Shown piece by piece: positions 16,108-25,189 of a DNA stretch of 64,000 nt. The position numbers and the translations under genes are program-made. The stretch comes from UBA4416 sp038327195. GTDB taxonomy: Bacteria; Bacteroidota; Bacteroidia; B-17B0; Aurantibacillaceae. Location of the stretch: contig JBBQKU010000010.1 of NCBI GenBank assembly GCA_038327195.1, positions 1 through 64,000 of the forward strand. Reading direction: 5' to 3'. The notes beneath the pieces were generated by a model. The model saw nothing but the letters and a program-made list of their open reading frames with translations. It ran no database searches and had not been told where the DNA came from. The stretch's first letter is position 1; every line of letters starts with the position of its first letter.

Positions 16108-19100
16108 ATGCAGCCATCTAATTTTTTAGTTTATAAATCTTCAGCAGGTAGCGGTAAAACGTTTACGCTTGTTAAAGAATACCTTAAACTAGCCTTAAAA
16201 GATAAATATAATTTATCATCTTCTTTTAAAGGGATTTTAGCCATAACTTTTACAAATAAGGCTGCGGCCGAAATGAAATGGCGAATCATAAAAGCCTTAA
16301 GAGAAATTAGTTCAGATAAAAATGATTTTTTAAGTACACTTATTTCATCCGAATTAAGCATCAATAAAGAAGATTTAAAAGAAAGAGCATCTATTTTATT
16401 AACATCTATTTTGCATCATTATTCTGATTTCTCAATTGGAACCATTGATAGCTTTACGCATCGCATCATCAGAACCTTTGCACTTGATTTACAATTACCA
16501 TTTAATTTTCAAATTGAAACGGACACTGATACCGTTTTTAATAAAGTAATTAATACACTCATTAGTAACTTAGGAAAGGATGAATTAATTACAAATTATT
16601 TAGTGCAATTTTCTTTATCGCAAGTAGAAGAAAATAAAAGTTGGGATCCTGAAAAATTATTATTTGATTTCGTAAAAGAAATCAATAAAGAAGGCGATGT
16701 TGATATCACCGAACAATTTAAAGACTTTCAAATAACAGATTTTGAAGTCATCAAGGATAAATTAAATACTTTTATAAAATCGTACGAAAAGTTTTTAAAA
16801 GAACAGGGAGAAAAAGGGTTAAGCTTAATACAAAAAAATAATATTTCAAAAGATGTTTTTGCTGGTGGCGGAACCATTCCCAGTTTTTTTAATAAAATTC
16901 AAATTGGTGAAAAAATTGCTTATGGAGATATTTTTATTCCAACTGTTTTTAAAACTTTAGAATCAGATGTATGGCATGCCGTTAAAGCAACAGCAAGTGA
17001 TAAAGAATTAATTTATAGTATTAGTGAGGAGTTAAAAGCGATTGTATATGTTGTTTTAGATTATGTGAAAACACATGAACAAAAATATACAGTATATTAT
17101 CTAATTCATCAAAATATACATGCCATGGGCTTAGTTAATGAGTTAGCTAAATTAACGAACGAGTATAAGCTTGATGAAAATGTATTATTTCTTTCCGAAT
17201 TTAACGAACGTATTTCTCAAATCGTTTCGGATGAACCTACACCGTTTATTTTTGAAAGACTTGGTGATAAATACAAACATTTTTTGTTGGACGAATTTCA
17301 AGATACATCAGCCATGCAATGGAGAAATTTATTGCCTTTAACTGATAATTCATTAGCAAATGGAAATTTAAATTTAGTAGTTGGCGATGGCAAGCAATCT
17401 ATATACCGTTGGAGAAATGCGAACGTAGAACAATTTATAAATTTGCCTAACGTTTATAATCCAGAAGAGAATGAATTATTAAAAGAAAGAGAAGCGTCAT
17501 TAATTAGGAATTTTAAAGAAGAATTTTTAGATACAAATTTCAGAAGTGAGCCTGAAATTGTAAACTTCAATAATCAGTTATTTGAACATTTATCTACGAA
17601 ATTATTGAATGATGATTTTAAACGAATCTATTTTAATCAAGAACAAAAATTTAAAAGTGGAGTAGGTGGTTATGTGAGTATTCAATTTCCTGAATTAAGT
17701 AAAGAAAATGATATTGATATAGTTAATACAACTTTAGTGTTATCCCATATTCAACAAGCTTTGCAGGATGGTTATTTGTATAATGATATATGTATTATTG
17801 TCAATAAAAATTACAATGGTAGTGTGATTGCTAATTATTTAATTGAGCATAATGTGCCAGTTGTTTCAAGAGAATCTTTATTATTAACTAATGCAAAAGA
17901 AGTAACTGTTTTAGTATCCTTTTTAAAATTTATTTTAAACCATAAGGATTTTGTTTCGGCTTCGGTTGTTTTAAATTATTTATTTTTAAATCAATATTTT
18001 TCGGAAGAAAAATATGTTGAATTATTAAAACATATTAATATTAAAAAGAATTCGTCTTTAATTAAGTTATTAAATGATAATGGAATAAAAATAGATGAGT
18101 TAAAAATTACGACTTCCAATTTATATGATTGCTGTGTTGAAATTTCGAAAGCTCTGAAATTAAATATTCAAAATCCTCAATACATACGCTTTTTTTTAGA
18201 TGAAGTATTATCCTTTCTGCAAACCAATACTTCCAATATATCCATGTTTTTAAATTGGTGGGAAAAGCGTTCTTTAAAGGCTTCCGTTATTATTCCTGAA
18301 GGTATCAATGCCGTAAATATTATGACAATTCACGCGTCTAAAGGCTTAGAATTTCCAATTGTTATTTCTCCATATGTAAATTTTAAAACAGATAAAACAA
18401 ATCCAATTTGGGTTAATTTGGGCGAAGAAAAAGAAGAGTTAAATTTGCCCATTGCTTTATTAAATATCGGTAAAAAAATAGCAACAACATCTTATAAGCC
18501 ATTAGCCGATAAAGAATTAATGCAAGTTAAATTGGATTGTTTAAATATGCTTTATGTTAATTTCACTAGAGCTGTTGATCGATTACATATAATTTCTCCA
18601 AAGCCCACTACTAATATTGCAAACAGTTGTTATACATGGCTTATAGAATACGCATTAAATCAACCTCAATTTGATAAATTAGAAAATCAAATAGAGTTTG
18701 GGAAATTATTGCCTAAAAAGGAAAATGCACATGTTCAAATAAAATTAGAGCAATTGCAAATTCCAAAATTACGTTTTAATGAAGAAAATCCTATTCAAAT
18801 AAAAAATGCGGCTGGATTTAATTCTTCAGAAGAAGTAACCAAAGCTCGAGAATACGGAATATTAGTTCATTATATTTTATCCCAAATAAATTCAAAAGAG
18901 GAAATTGATTATGTTGTAGAGAAATCAATTTTGAGTGGTGACATCACTCAATCAGAAGCTGAATTGATAAAAAAAGATCTTAAAAATATTTTAATAAATA
19001 CTAAAATCAGTAAATATTTTGAACCAAACTTAATAGTAAAAAATGAGTTTGAAATATTAACAGAAATGGGTGACATACTTCGCCCTGATAGAGTTGTTAT

Positions 19101-19269
19101 AATAGATAACGAAGCTATTGTTATTGATTATAAAACTGGTATGAAAAATGCTTCCAAATATCATTCTCAAATGCAGGATTATAAAAATGCCTTATTAAAA
19201 TTAGGTTATACTTCCGTTATTAAAATTATACTTTATATCAACGAAAAGGAAGTAGAAATATTAGATTAA
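16108..19269 (+). CDS. RecB/AddA-like UvrD helicase with C-terminal PD-(D/E)XK nuclease
   Basis: Double-strand-break processing helicase-nuclease. Walker A SSAGSGKTFTL (11-21), Walker B LLDEFQDTS (393-401), GDGKQSIYRWRNA, motif V TIHASKGLEFP (740-750) and motif VI YVNFTRAVDRLHI. The C-terminal RecB-family nuclease has His921, Asp994, Asp1007 and Lys1009 in VIDYKTG. At 1053 residues it matches the AddA-like protein of Bacteroidota. The usual partner (AddB/RexB-like) is not next to it. 14 bases after pyrF. AddA or RecB nomenclature is uncertain, so no symbol is given. Confidence 0.9.
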   Translation: MQPSNFLVYKSSAGSGKTFTLVKEYLKLALKDKYNLSSSFKGILAITFTNKAAAEMKWRIIKALREISSDKNDFLSTLISSELSINKEDLKERASILLTSILHHYSDFSIGTIDSFTHRIIRTFALDLQLPFNFQIETDTDTVFNKVINTLISNLGKDELITNYLVQFSLSQVEENKSWDPEKLLFDFVKEINKEGDVDITEQFKDFQITDFEVIKDKLNTFIKSYEKFLKEQGEKGLSLIQKNNISKDVFAGGGTIPSFFNKIQIGEKIAYGDIFIPTVFKTLESDVWHAVKATASDKELIYSISEELKAIVYVVLDYVKTHEQKYTVYYLIHQNIHAMGLVNELAKLTNEYKLDENVLFLSEFNERISQIVSDEPTPFIFERLGDKYKHFLLDEFQDTSAMQWRNLLPLTDNSLANGNLNLVVGDGKQSIYRWRNANVEQFINLPNVYNPEENELLKEREASLIRNFKEEFLDTNFRSEPEIVNFNNQLFEHLSTKLLNDDFKRIYFNQEQKFKSGVGGYVSIQFPELSKENDIDIVNTTLVLSHIQQALQDGYLYNDICIIVNKNYNGSVIANYLIEHNVPVVSRESLLLTNAKEVTVLVSFLKFILNHKDFVSASVVLNYLFLNQYFSEEKYVELLKHINIKKNSSLIKLLNDNGIKIDELKITTSNLYDCCVEISKALKLNIQNPQYIRFFLDEVLSFLQTNTSNISMFLNWWEKRSLKASVIIPEGINAVNIMTIHASKGLEFPIVISPYVNFKTDKTNPIWVNLGEEKEELNLPIALLNIGKKIATTSYKPLADKELMQVKLDCLNMLYVNFTRAVDRLHIISPKPTTNIANSCYTWLIEYALNQPQFDKLENQIEFGKLLPKKENAHVQIKLEQLQIPKLRFNEENPIQIKNAAGFNSSEEVTKAREYGILVHYILSQINSKEEIDYVVEKSILSGDITQSEAELIKKDLKNILINTKISKYFEPNLIVKNEFEILTEMGDILRPDRVVIIDNEAIVIDYKTGMKNASKYHSQMQDYKNALLKLGYTSVIKIILYINEKEVEILD

Positions 19270-19413
19270 AAAAAAGAGATTTCCTCAAAATTTCTAAAAC
19301 GTCATGCTGAATTTATTTCAGCATCTTTAAGATAGTTAATTTTACTACTTGTGAGATTCTGAAACAAGTTCAGAATGACAGTAAAATTGACTTTTGAAAA
19401 AATCTCTTTTTTT
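19268..19413. terminator. Nested inverted repeats between convergent genes (bidirectional terminator plus repeat)
   Basis: The outer arms, an A-run followed by GAGATTT (19268-19282) and AAATCTC followed by a T-run (19400-19413), make a terminator stem in both directions. Inside, 26-base arms (19301-19326, starting GTCATGCTGAATTT; 19354-19379, ending TTCAGAATGAC) pair with four mismatches. This inner palindrome resembles a CATGCTGAA...TTCAG repeat that I recall from other Bacteroidota genomes. Confidence 0.8.
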
Positions 19414-19420
19414 AATTATT

Positions 19421-22400
19421 TTATTCTTCAGCTGCGTTCATCATTTTCATTTTACGAATAAACTGATCGCGTTTAGCTGGTGCGCATGGTGTAAATTGAT
19501 AAGAAGGTCCTTTGTTATCCTTTGATAATTCTTGTTTTCTGTCTTTAGGTTTTAAGTTTTTAAGATCATTATTAAATTCTGCATTGCTACTAACCACACT
19601 CATAACACCTTTAAAATAGCTAAAGAAATACCAAGTTTGAGGATCAAATTCAAAGTACATATTTAAGATGTCACCACCTTTTTGTTTTTTAATTTGAATA
19701 TTACCAGGTGTTTGTCTGTAAATTTCATTTTTATTAATTGCTCCAATTCCTATTTTTCCAACAGAAACAAATGATCTACTAGGTTTATCATATTTCATTT
19801 GCATGTTACTTATTAAAAATGTTTTCTCAAATTCATCAGGAAAACGCTTAATGCTTCCAGTTAAATTTAAATCGGACATTACTTTATCACCTTTTTCTTT
19901 CCCAATTAGTTCAGTGATTCCTTTAATAAATGTAACATTATTAAAATCAACTGCTTCGTGTGTATTTAAAAAGACTTCCATGTCTTTAAACATTTTTTTA
20001 AGCGCGCCTTTATCCATAAAAAAATCGATGGTTGTCATTAATTCAAAAGTGGCAGAATCATTAATTGAATTATGAGTTGCAATACCAAATGAATTTAATT
20101 TAACTTGACCTAAATCAGCACCTAGATCCATTTTTCCTTCAGCATATACTTTACAATTAGAGGTATTTAAACTAATATAGTTTCCTGGTAAATTCTGTTC
20201 TACCATTTTTTCTGCATTTGTAATCACATATTCTCCGCGTTCTTTATTGTAACCTAAGAAACCGGAAGCTTTAATCACGTCCAAATCTTTTTTTCCACCT
20301 CTAAGTGAAACAAACGATGAATAAACCATATTCGTATCTGGGCCATATATAATAGCGGATCCAAGGGCTTTTCCATTCATATCCGTTGCGTTTTCTGGTA
20401 AAGGAATTAAGATGTCTTCTGGATTTATTTCCCCATCAAATTTTAAATAGGCTTTTCCGATTTTTCCGCAATTATGTACAATTTTAGTTCCCCCTTGATA
20501 AGTTAAAAATTGGTTTGAAGCAAATAGTTTTACTTTTCCTGCAAAACTAAAATAATCATTAAATTGAAATTTAGCTTCTTCAGAAATATTACCTTCTGAA
20601 ACAGTTTGCCCTGTTGTATCAGGTTTAATCGTATTAAATTTAATTAAATATGGCTTTTTGTTTTCATCTAAATATTGATATTCTCCGGTTGCCAAATAAC
20701 TTTTTCGACCAAAAATATTAGCTGTTACATTTCTAATAGTATGGTATTTAGTTACAGTATTTGCCAAAATGATGGTATTTTTTAACGTATCAATTATAGC
20801 ATTTTTTCTAATAATTACTTTTCCTGAATCAGGGAAAATTCTTGCATCTGCTACATTCACAAATGGAACATTAATAGTTGTAATAATATACCTACGAATA
20901 TCATACTTTGCTGCAGGTGCAATAAATCGCAATGAATCTTGTTTTGGATGAACCGAAATAAATTCAGGCCCTTCTAAATCTAAACCATTTTCTGTATTAG
21001 CATCTAATTTTTTATTTTCATCACCTAATTGAATTTCTTCTGAATCCATAAACCATTTAAATCTGTCCATGTAAGCTATGTATTGATTTTTCGGAAATCT
21101 TACGACTGATCCTTTTCCATTTGCCACAAAATCTCCCACACGTTTTTCTAAATCCATTTTAGCATTTACATTGTCAGATGCAAAGGTCAATCCTTCCTCT
21201 TCAATTGCTCTAAGATGAAAATTGGCGGTATCTGAAAAAAACTGATGTTGTTTAAATAAAATATTTACGGCTGCCAAATCTGCCTTAACTAAATCAACAA
21301 CTCCGTTTCCACGCAATTCAAGTGGACTTAATGAATATTTTCCTTTAAAGGTACATTTGCCATTATATGTTTTAAAAGGACTTGCTTTATCAGTAGCATT
21401 CATTACATCTTTGTATGGTACCCAATGAACATATACTGTATCTCCATGAGATTCAGGGAATTCGACAGGATCAATTTGCTCTTTAATTGTGTAAGAATTT
21501 GCCATTGTATTCATACTATCAGGAAAGAAAATAAAGTCTTTGGATTTTGTTGTTGATGTTATGTAATTTAAATCACCATCAGCTCTTAAACCTTTATTAG
21601 ATAAACGGATTTCGTTTTCGAATTTTGCCTTTCCTCCATATACTTGATACCCGCCAGGAGGTGTACTTCTTATAAAACCTAGAGAATAATCTTTTTGTAA
21701 TGATAATTTCTCTCTAAACGTAGGAAAAATTCCTGCTGAAGAAAATTCACCATCAAATACTAATCCTTCATTTCTAAAGTTATCTAAACTATCCATTGTG
21801 AATGGGTCTAGTTTAAAATAAAATTTGTCTCTATTGTACACACCTTTAAATGTTGTGTACTTATCATAAAAGGTATAACTTTCTTTAAAACTTTGAAATT
21901 GTGGATAGGTTGGAGCCTTTCCCCATCCACTATGATTTTTTGGAGCATCAATTCTTAGCTCTCCTATCAGATTTTCAATGACTGTTTGTACCCTTCTATA
22001 ACTATAGTTTCCATTAATATCGGCTTCTCTTGAAACTACAAAAATTCTTAAAGAATCAATCGTTTTCATTTTAACTTTAAATAAATCATAATCAAAAACA
22101 AAATCTTTTCCATGATATTCAAATTTTCCGGATGAAACCACTCCCGCAAATTCGATTGTTCGGTTCTTTTTTAAAATTAATTCATCCTTTTTCGGAAAAA
22201 TAAAAACCTTTTGTGTGTCACTTAATAATACATTTTCTACCCCTCTTATAGTAATATCATAGCTATTATTTACAAGGCTCATCGTTGCATTTGTCTTGCT
22301 TGGAAATATAGAGTGGATGGTTATAATATCATGGTCCTTATCATGTTTCACATTTTTTATATAATCAAAAAGTCTTGGTTTAATAGTAATCAAATCGGTT

Positions 22401-23887
22401 TCAGGTTCATAAGTAATTAAACCAAATATGGCCATTTTGAATATAATTGGCCTTAAATCAACTGCGAGGTATTTAATGTATTTTGCAAAATCTACAACTG
22501 TAAACGTTGGGTTATTTCCATTTGTATTATAATATTCACTAATTTTTTGAACTGGACTTATTTGTTCTTGACCTCTAATCGCATCTAAACGATTACTGTT
22601 AAAAAAATCCTGAGATTCAAAAAAAGCTTCTCCTTGTGTATTATTTGGTAAAAAATTAAAATCAATTTTAGGTTCATCAATTTTCCAAACTAATTGTTCG
22701 AAATACATATCCACTTTATGATAGGTGTTGTAATAAGGTGATTTTTCTAATCCATCTTCTGTTCTTAAAAAGGTGACTGTTTTTTTTTCTACTTGGTAAA
22801 CAAAACTTAAGCCTGGATGAACAATAGAATCTTTTTCTAAAAAAAACTTAATACCTGCTGGCTTCGCATTTATTTTATCTTTAGTCATAGAAAATGATCT
22901 TGCTGAAATTTCTAAAAATCTTGCATTGTTTCTTTTAAATAATATTTTCGCTGGATTTCCAGTACCAACAAATTTATTGCCACGCATACCAAATCCGCCA
23001 TCATAATCAACGTCGGGATAAATATTTTTTACAACTAATCGTTTACTATAGGAATCAAATCGTGGGTAGGTTGGATCACTGTTTTCTGTTACAATTTTAT
23101 CTAATACACGGCCAATTTGTGGCTTGTCGAAATATTGTTTTCCGAAAAACGTAGCCGAATCTGAATAGTATCCACCTGTTTTACATTCGATTGAAACACG
23201 TTTTAAATCAGCATAAACATCGCTACCTACACCAGTACGCGACCAACTTACTTTTCCTCCTTTTCCAATAAACTTTCCCCATGTTGGATAATAAATACCA
23301 CTAATTTTTTCTATCATAATCGAATCGCCTCTTGGGCTAGAACCAACTAACGTAAATTCAGGAAAAATAACTTTTGGTAATGAATCAAATTCAAAAGTGA
23401 AATTATTTTGTAAACTTCTATAAGAATAGGTTGGTGATTTATAAAAAATATTATTAGAAAATATATTTTCACTCATTTCTAAGAAATTAGTAAAGCTTTT
23501 TAAGTTTTTAGAAGCAAATATTTTATCAATACATGATTGCCAATTATTAAAAACAGATTGATCTTGCTTAGTAATAATACAATTTGAAACTGCATTTAAG
23601 TAATTGATAAAATTTGGATAAGGTTTAAGTTTCCTTTGCAACATGGAATTACAAGTTTTGTATACAGCCTGCCTGTATTTAGATTCAAAATCAGGAGATT
23701 TCCAAAATTTACCAAATGCAACCATATACTCTTCTGCATCTTTTTTGTTTGCAGAGTTATCAATGAAAAATTCGTTAAGCTCTTTTATAAATTTTATGGA
23801 GTCTGAAGTAAATTGTGTTGTTTTTTGAGCATTAATAACATTAATACAGGTAAAAAGGAATGCTACTAAAAGAATTTTCTTGATCAT
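19421..23887 (-). CDS. Very large secreted protein of unknown function
   Basis: 1488 residues with a signal peptide (1-20, IKKILLVAFLFTCINVINA) and no later transmembrane segment, so periplasmic or surface-exposed. The N-terminal part (about 25-165) is helical with several Cys. The rest is rich in beta strands and Asp/Ser/Phe turns, with no obvious exact tandem repeat and no type IX or other sorting signal at the C-terminus (ends MMNAAEE). No catalytic motif is recognised. It is monocistronic, with a -7 box at 23907-23914. I believe similar large orphans occur in Bacteroidota, but I cannot name a family. Confidence 0.75.
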   Translation of the reverse strand: MIKKILLVAFLFTCINVINAQKTTQFTSDSIKFIKELNEFFIDNSANKKDAEEYMVAFGKFWKSPDFESKYRQAVYKTCNSMLQRKLKPYPNFINYLNAVSNCIITKQDQSVFNNWQSCIDKIFASKNLKSFTNFLEMSENIFSNNIFYKSPTYSYRSLQNNFTFEFDSLPKVIFPEFTLVGSSPRGDSIMIEKISGIYYPTWGKFIGKGGKVSWSRTGVGSDVYADLKRVSIECKTGGYYSDSATFFGKQYFDKPQIGRVLDKIVTENSDPTYPRFDSYSKRLVVKNIYPDVDYDGGFGMRGNKFVGTGNPAKILFKRNNARFLEISARSFSMTKDKINAKPAGIKFFLEKDSIVHPGLSFVYQVEKKTVTFLRTEDGLEKSPYYNTYHKVDMYFEQLVWKIDEPKIDFNFLPNNTQGEAFFESQDFFNSNRLDAIRGQEQISPVQKISEYYNTNGNNPTFTVVDFAKYIKYLAVDLRPIIFKMAIFGLITYEPETDLITIKPRLFDYIKNVKHDKDHDIITIHSIFPSKTNATMSLVNNSYDITIRGVENVLLSDTQKVFIFPKKDELILKKNRTIEFAGVVSSGKFEYHGKDFVFDYDLFKVKMKTIDSLRIFVVSREADINGNYSYRRVQTVIENLIGELRIDAPKNHSGWGKAPTYPQFQSFKESYTFYDKYTTFKGVYNRDKFYFKLDPFTMDSLDNFRNEGLVFDGEFSSAGIFPTFREKLSLQKDYSLGFIRSTPPGGYQVYGGKAKFENEIRLSNKGLRADGDLNYITSTTKSKDFIFFPDSMNTMANSYTIKEQIDPVEFPESHGDTVYVHWVPYKDVMNATDKASPFKTYNGKCTFKGKYSLSPLELRGNGVVDLVKADLAAVNILFKQHQFFSDTANFHLRAIEEEGLTFASDNVNAKMDLEKRVGDFVANGKGSVVRFPKNQYIAYMDRFKWFMDSEEIQLGDENKKLDANTENGLDLEGPEFISVHPKQDSLRFIAPAAKYDIRRYIITTINVPFVNVADARIFPDSGKVIIRKNAIIDTLKNTIILANTVTKYHTIRNVTANIFGRKSYLATGEYQYLDENKKPYLIKFNTIKPDTTGQTVSEGNISEEAKFQFNDYFSFAGKVKLFASNQFLTYQGGTKIVHNCGKIGKAYLKFDGEINPEDILIPLPENATDMNGKALGSAIIYGPDTNMVYSSFVSLRGGKKDLDVIKASGFLGYNKERGEYVITNAEKMVEQNLPGNYISLNTSNCKVYAEGKMDLGADLGQVKLNSFGIATHNSINDSATFELMTTIDFFMDKGALKKMFKDMEVFLNTHEAVDFNNVTFIKGITELIGKEKGDKVMSDLNLTGSIKRFPDEFEKTFLISNMQMKYDKPSRSFVSVGKIGIGAINKNEIYRQTPGNIQIKKQKGGDILNMYFEFDPQTWYFFSYFKGVMSVVSSNAEFNNDLKNLKPKDRKQELSKDNKGPSYQFTPCAPAKRDQFIRKMKMMNAAEE

Positions 23888-23906
23888 AATTTTGAATTTG
23901 TTCTTT

Positions 23907-23914
23907 CAAATATA
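23907..23914 (-). promoter_or_regulatory. Probable -7 box of the 1488-residue protein gene
   Basis: Read leftward, TATATTTG matches TAnnTTTG, 19 bases before the ATG. No -33 TTTG at the right spacing. Confidence 0.45.
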
Positions 23915-24041
23915 TTCAAATCAGTGTTATATATCAGTTTAAGTTATTAAGAGAGTTTTAACTTTTTTCATAAATTTTATTGATAACATTATTTCTAATA
24001 TTATTTTATATTTACAGTATTAATTTTAAAACATAAAAACT

Positions 24042-24530
24042 ATGCCTTCATTTGATATTACTAGTAAAACTGATGCTCAAATGCTTGATAATGCCATAAA
24101 TGTTGCAAAAAAAGAAATCTTAAATAGATTTGATTTTCGTGATTCGAAAAGTGAAGTAGAGCTTAATAAAAAGGACTTAATTATTAGTATTGTAACTGAA
24201 CACGATATGCGAATGAAAGCAATCATCGATTCAATTCATAGCCGTATGATTAAACAAGGGTTGGACCCTCGTTGTTTAGACGAAAGTAAAGAACATTATC
24301 CGTCGGGAATGGTTATTAAAAAGGAAATAAAAATTAGACAAGGAATAGAAAAAGAAGCTTCTCGGAAAATTTTGAAGGATATAAAAGATAGTAAAATTAA
24401 AGTTACTGCTCAATTAATGGACGATATTATAAGAGTTTCTAGCAAGAGTATTAATGATTTGCAAGCTGTTATGGCGCTTTGCCGTCAAGGAGATTATGAG
24501 ATTCCGCTTCAATTTGTCAATATGAAGTAA
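24042..24530 (+). CDS. YajQ-family nucleotide/c-di-GMP-binding protein
   Basis: 162 residues covering the whole YajQ (DUF520) family: opening MPSFDITSKTDAQMLDNAIN, NRFDFRDSKSEVEL (28-41), the IRQGIEKEASRKI segment and closing RQGDYEIPLQFVN. The fold is two tandem ferredoxin-like domains. Family members bind nucleic acid or nucleotides, and some bind cyclic di-GMP; which applies here is not visible. Divergent from the 1488-residue protein gene. Confidence 0.93.
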   Translation: MPSFDITSKTDAQMLDNAINVAKKEILNRFDFRDSKSEVELNKKDLIISIVTEHDMRMKAIIDSIHSRMIKQGLDPRCLDESKEHYPSGMVIKKEIKIRQGIEKEASRKILKDIKDSKIKVTAQLMDDIIRVSSKSINDLQAVMALCRQGDYEIPLQFVNMK

Positions 24531-24582
24531 GTTTTTGTAAACGTTAAGAATACTATTTTAACTTTTAATTATAGTATTAAAA

Positions 24583-24615
24583 TTGAGGCCTGAGTACATA
24601 ATAAAAGTATATTTG
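24583..24615 (+). promoter_or_regulatory. Promoter of the TlpA/DUF6029/Omp28-like operon
   Basis: TTG (24583-24585) and TATATTTG (24608-24615) are separated by 22 bases, close to the Bacteroidota -33/-7 arrangement, and lie 21 bases before the ATG of the first gene. Confidence 0.6.
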
Positions 24616-24636
24616 TTTTAACTAAATATTTTAAAA

Positions 24637-25152
24637 ATGAAAAAAATTATCACACTTTGTTCAGCTATTGTATTATTCTTTTGTGCATTTACTAATTCTG
24701 ATGGAAATAAGATACCAGCGGCTACAGTTAAAAAATTAGATGGTACAAAAATAAATTCCAGTACATTTAGTAATAATGGCAAACCAATTATTATTAGTTT
24801 TTGGGCAACATGGTGTAAACCATGTAAAAAAGAATTAGATGCAATTGCTGAAGATTATGCTGAATTAGTTAAAGAAACTGGCGTTAAACTTATTGCCATT
24901 TCAATTGATGATGCACGTAGTTCTGGTAAAGTAATTACAGATGTTAAAGCTAAAGGATGGCAATACGACGTTTATATAGATGAAAATCAAGACTTTAAAA
25001 GAGCGATGAATGTAAATAACGTACCTCATACATTTTTAGTTGATGGAACTGGTCAAATTGTTTGGAGTCATAATTCCTATTCAGAAGGTGATGAAGAACA
25101 TTTATTTGAGAATGTTCGTAAATTAGCTAAAGGTGAAAAATTATCACATTAA
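24637..25152 (+). CDS. Secreted TlpA-family thioredoxin-like protein
   Basis: Signal peptide (1-19, IITLCSAIVLFFCAF) and a thioredoxin fold with redox motif FWATWCKPCKKEL, Cys60 and Cys63, and cis-Pro in NNVPHTFLVDG. Members reduce or shuffle disulfides in the periplasm or act in redox signalling. First of three co-oriented genes (gaps 37 and 19 bases) with a DUF6029 protein and an Omp28-like CGNC lipoprotein, so a role in envelope redox maturation of its neighbours is plausible but inferred. Confidence 0.88.
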   Translation: MKKIITLCSAIVLFFCAFTNSDGNKIPAATVKKLDGTKINSSTFSNNGKPIIISFWATWCKPCKKELDAIAEDYAELVKETGVKLIAISIDDARSSGKVITDVKAKGWQYDVYIDENQDFKRAMNVNNVPHTFLVDGTGQIVWSHNSYSEGDEEHLFENVRKLAKGEKLSH

Positions 25153-25189
25153 TAATTAAACAAATACAACCATTACCATTATATAATTT

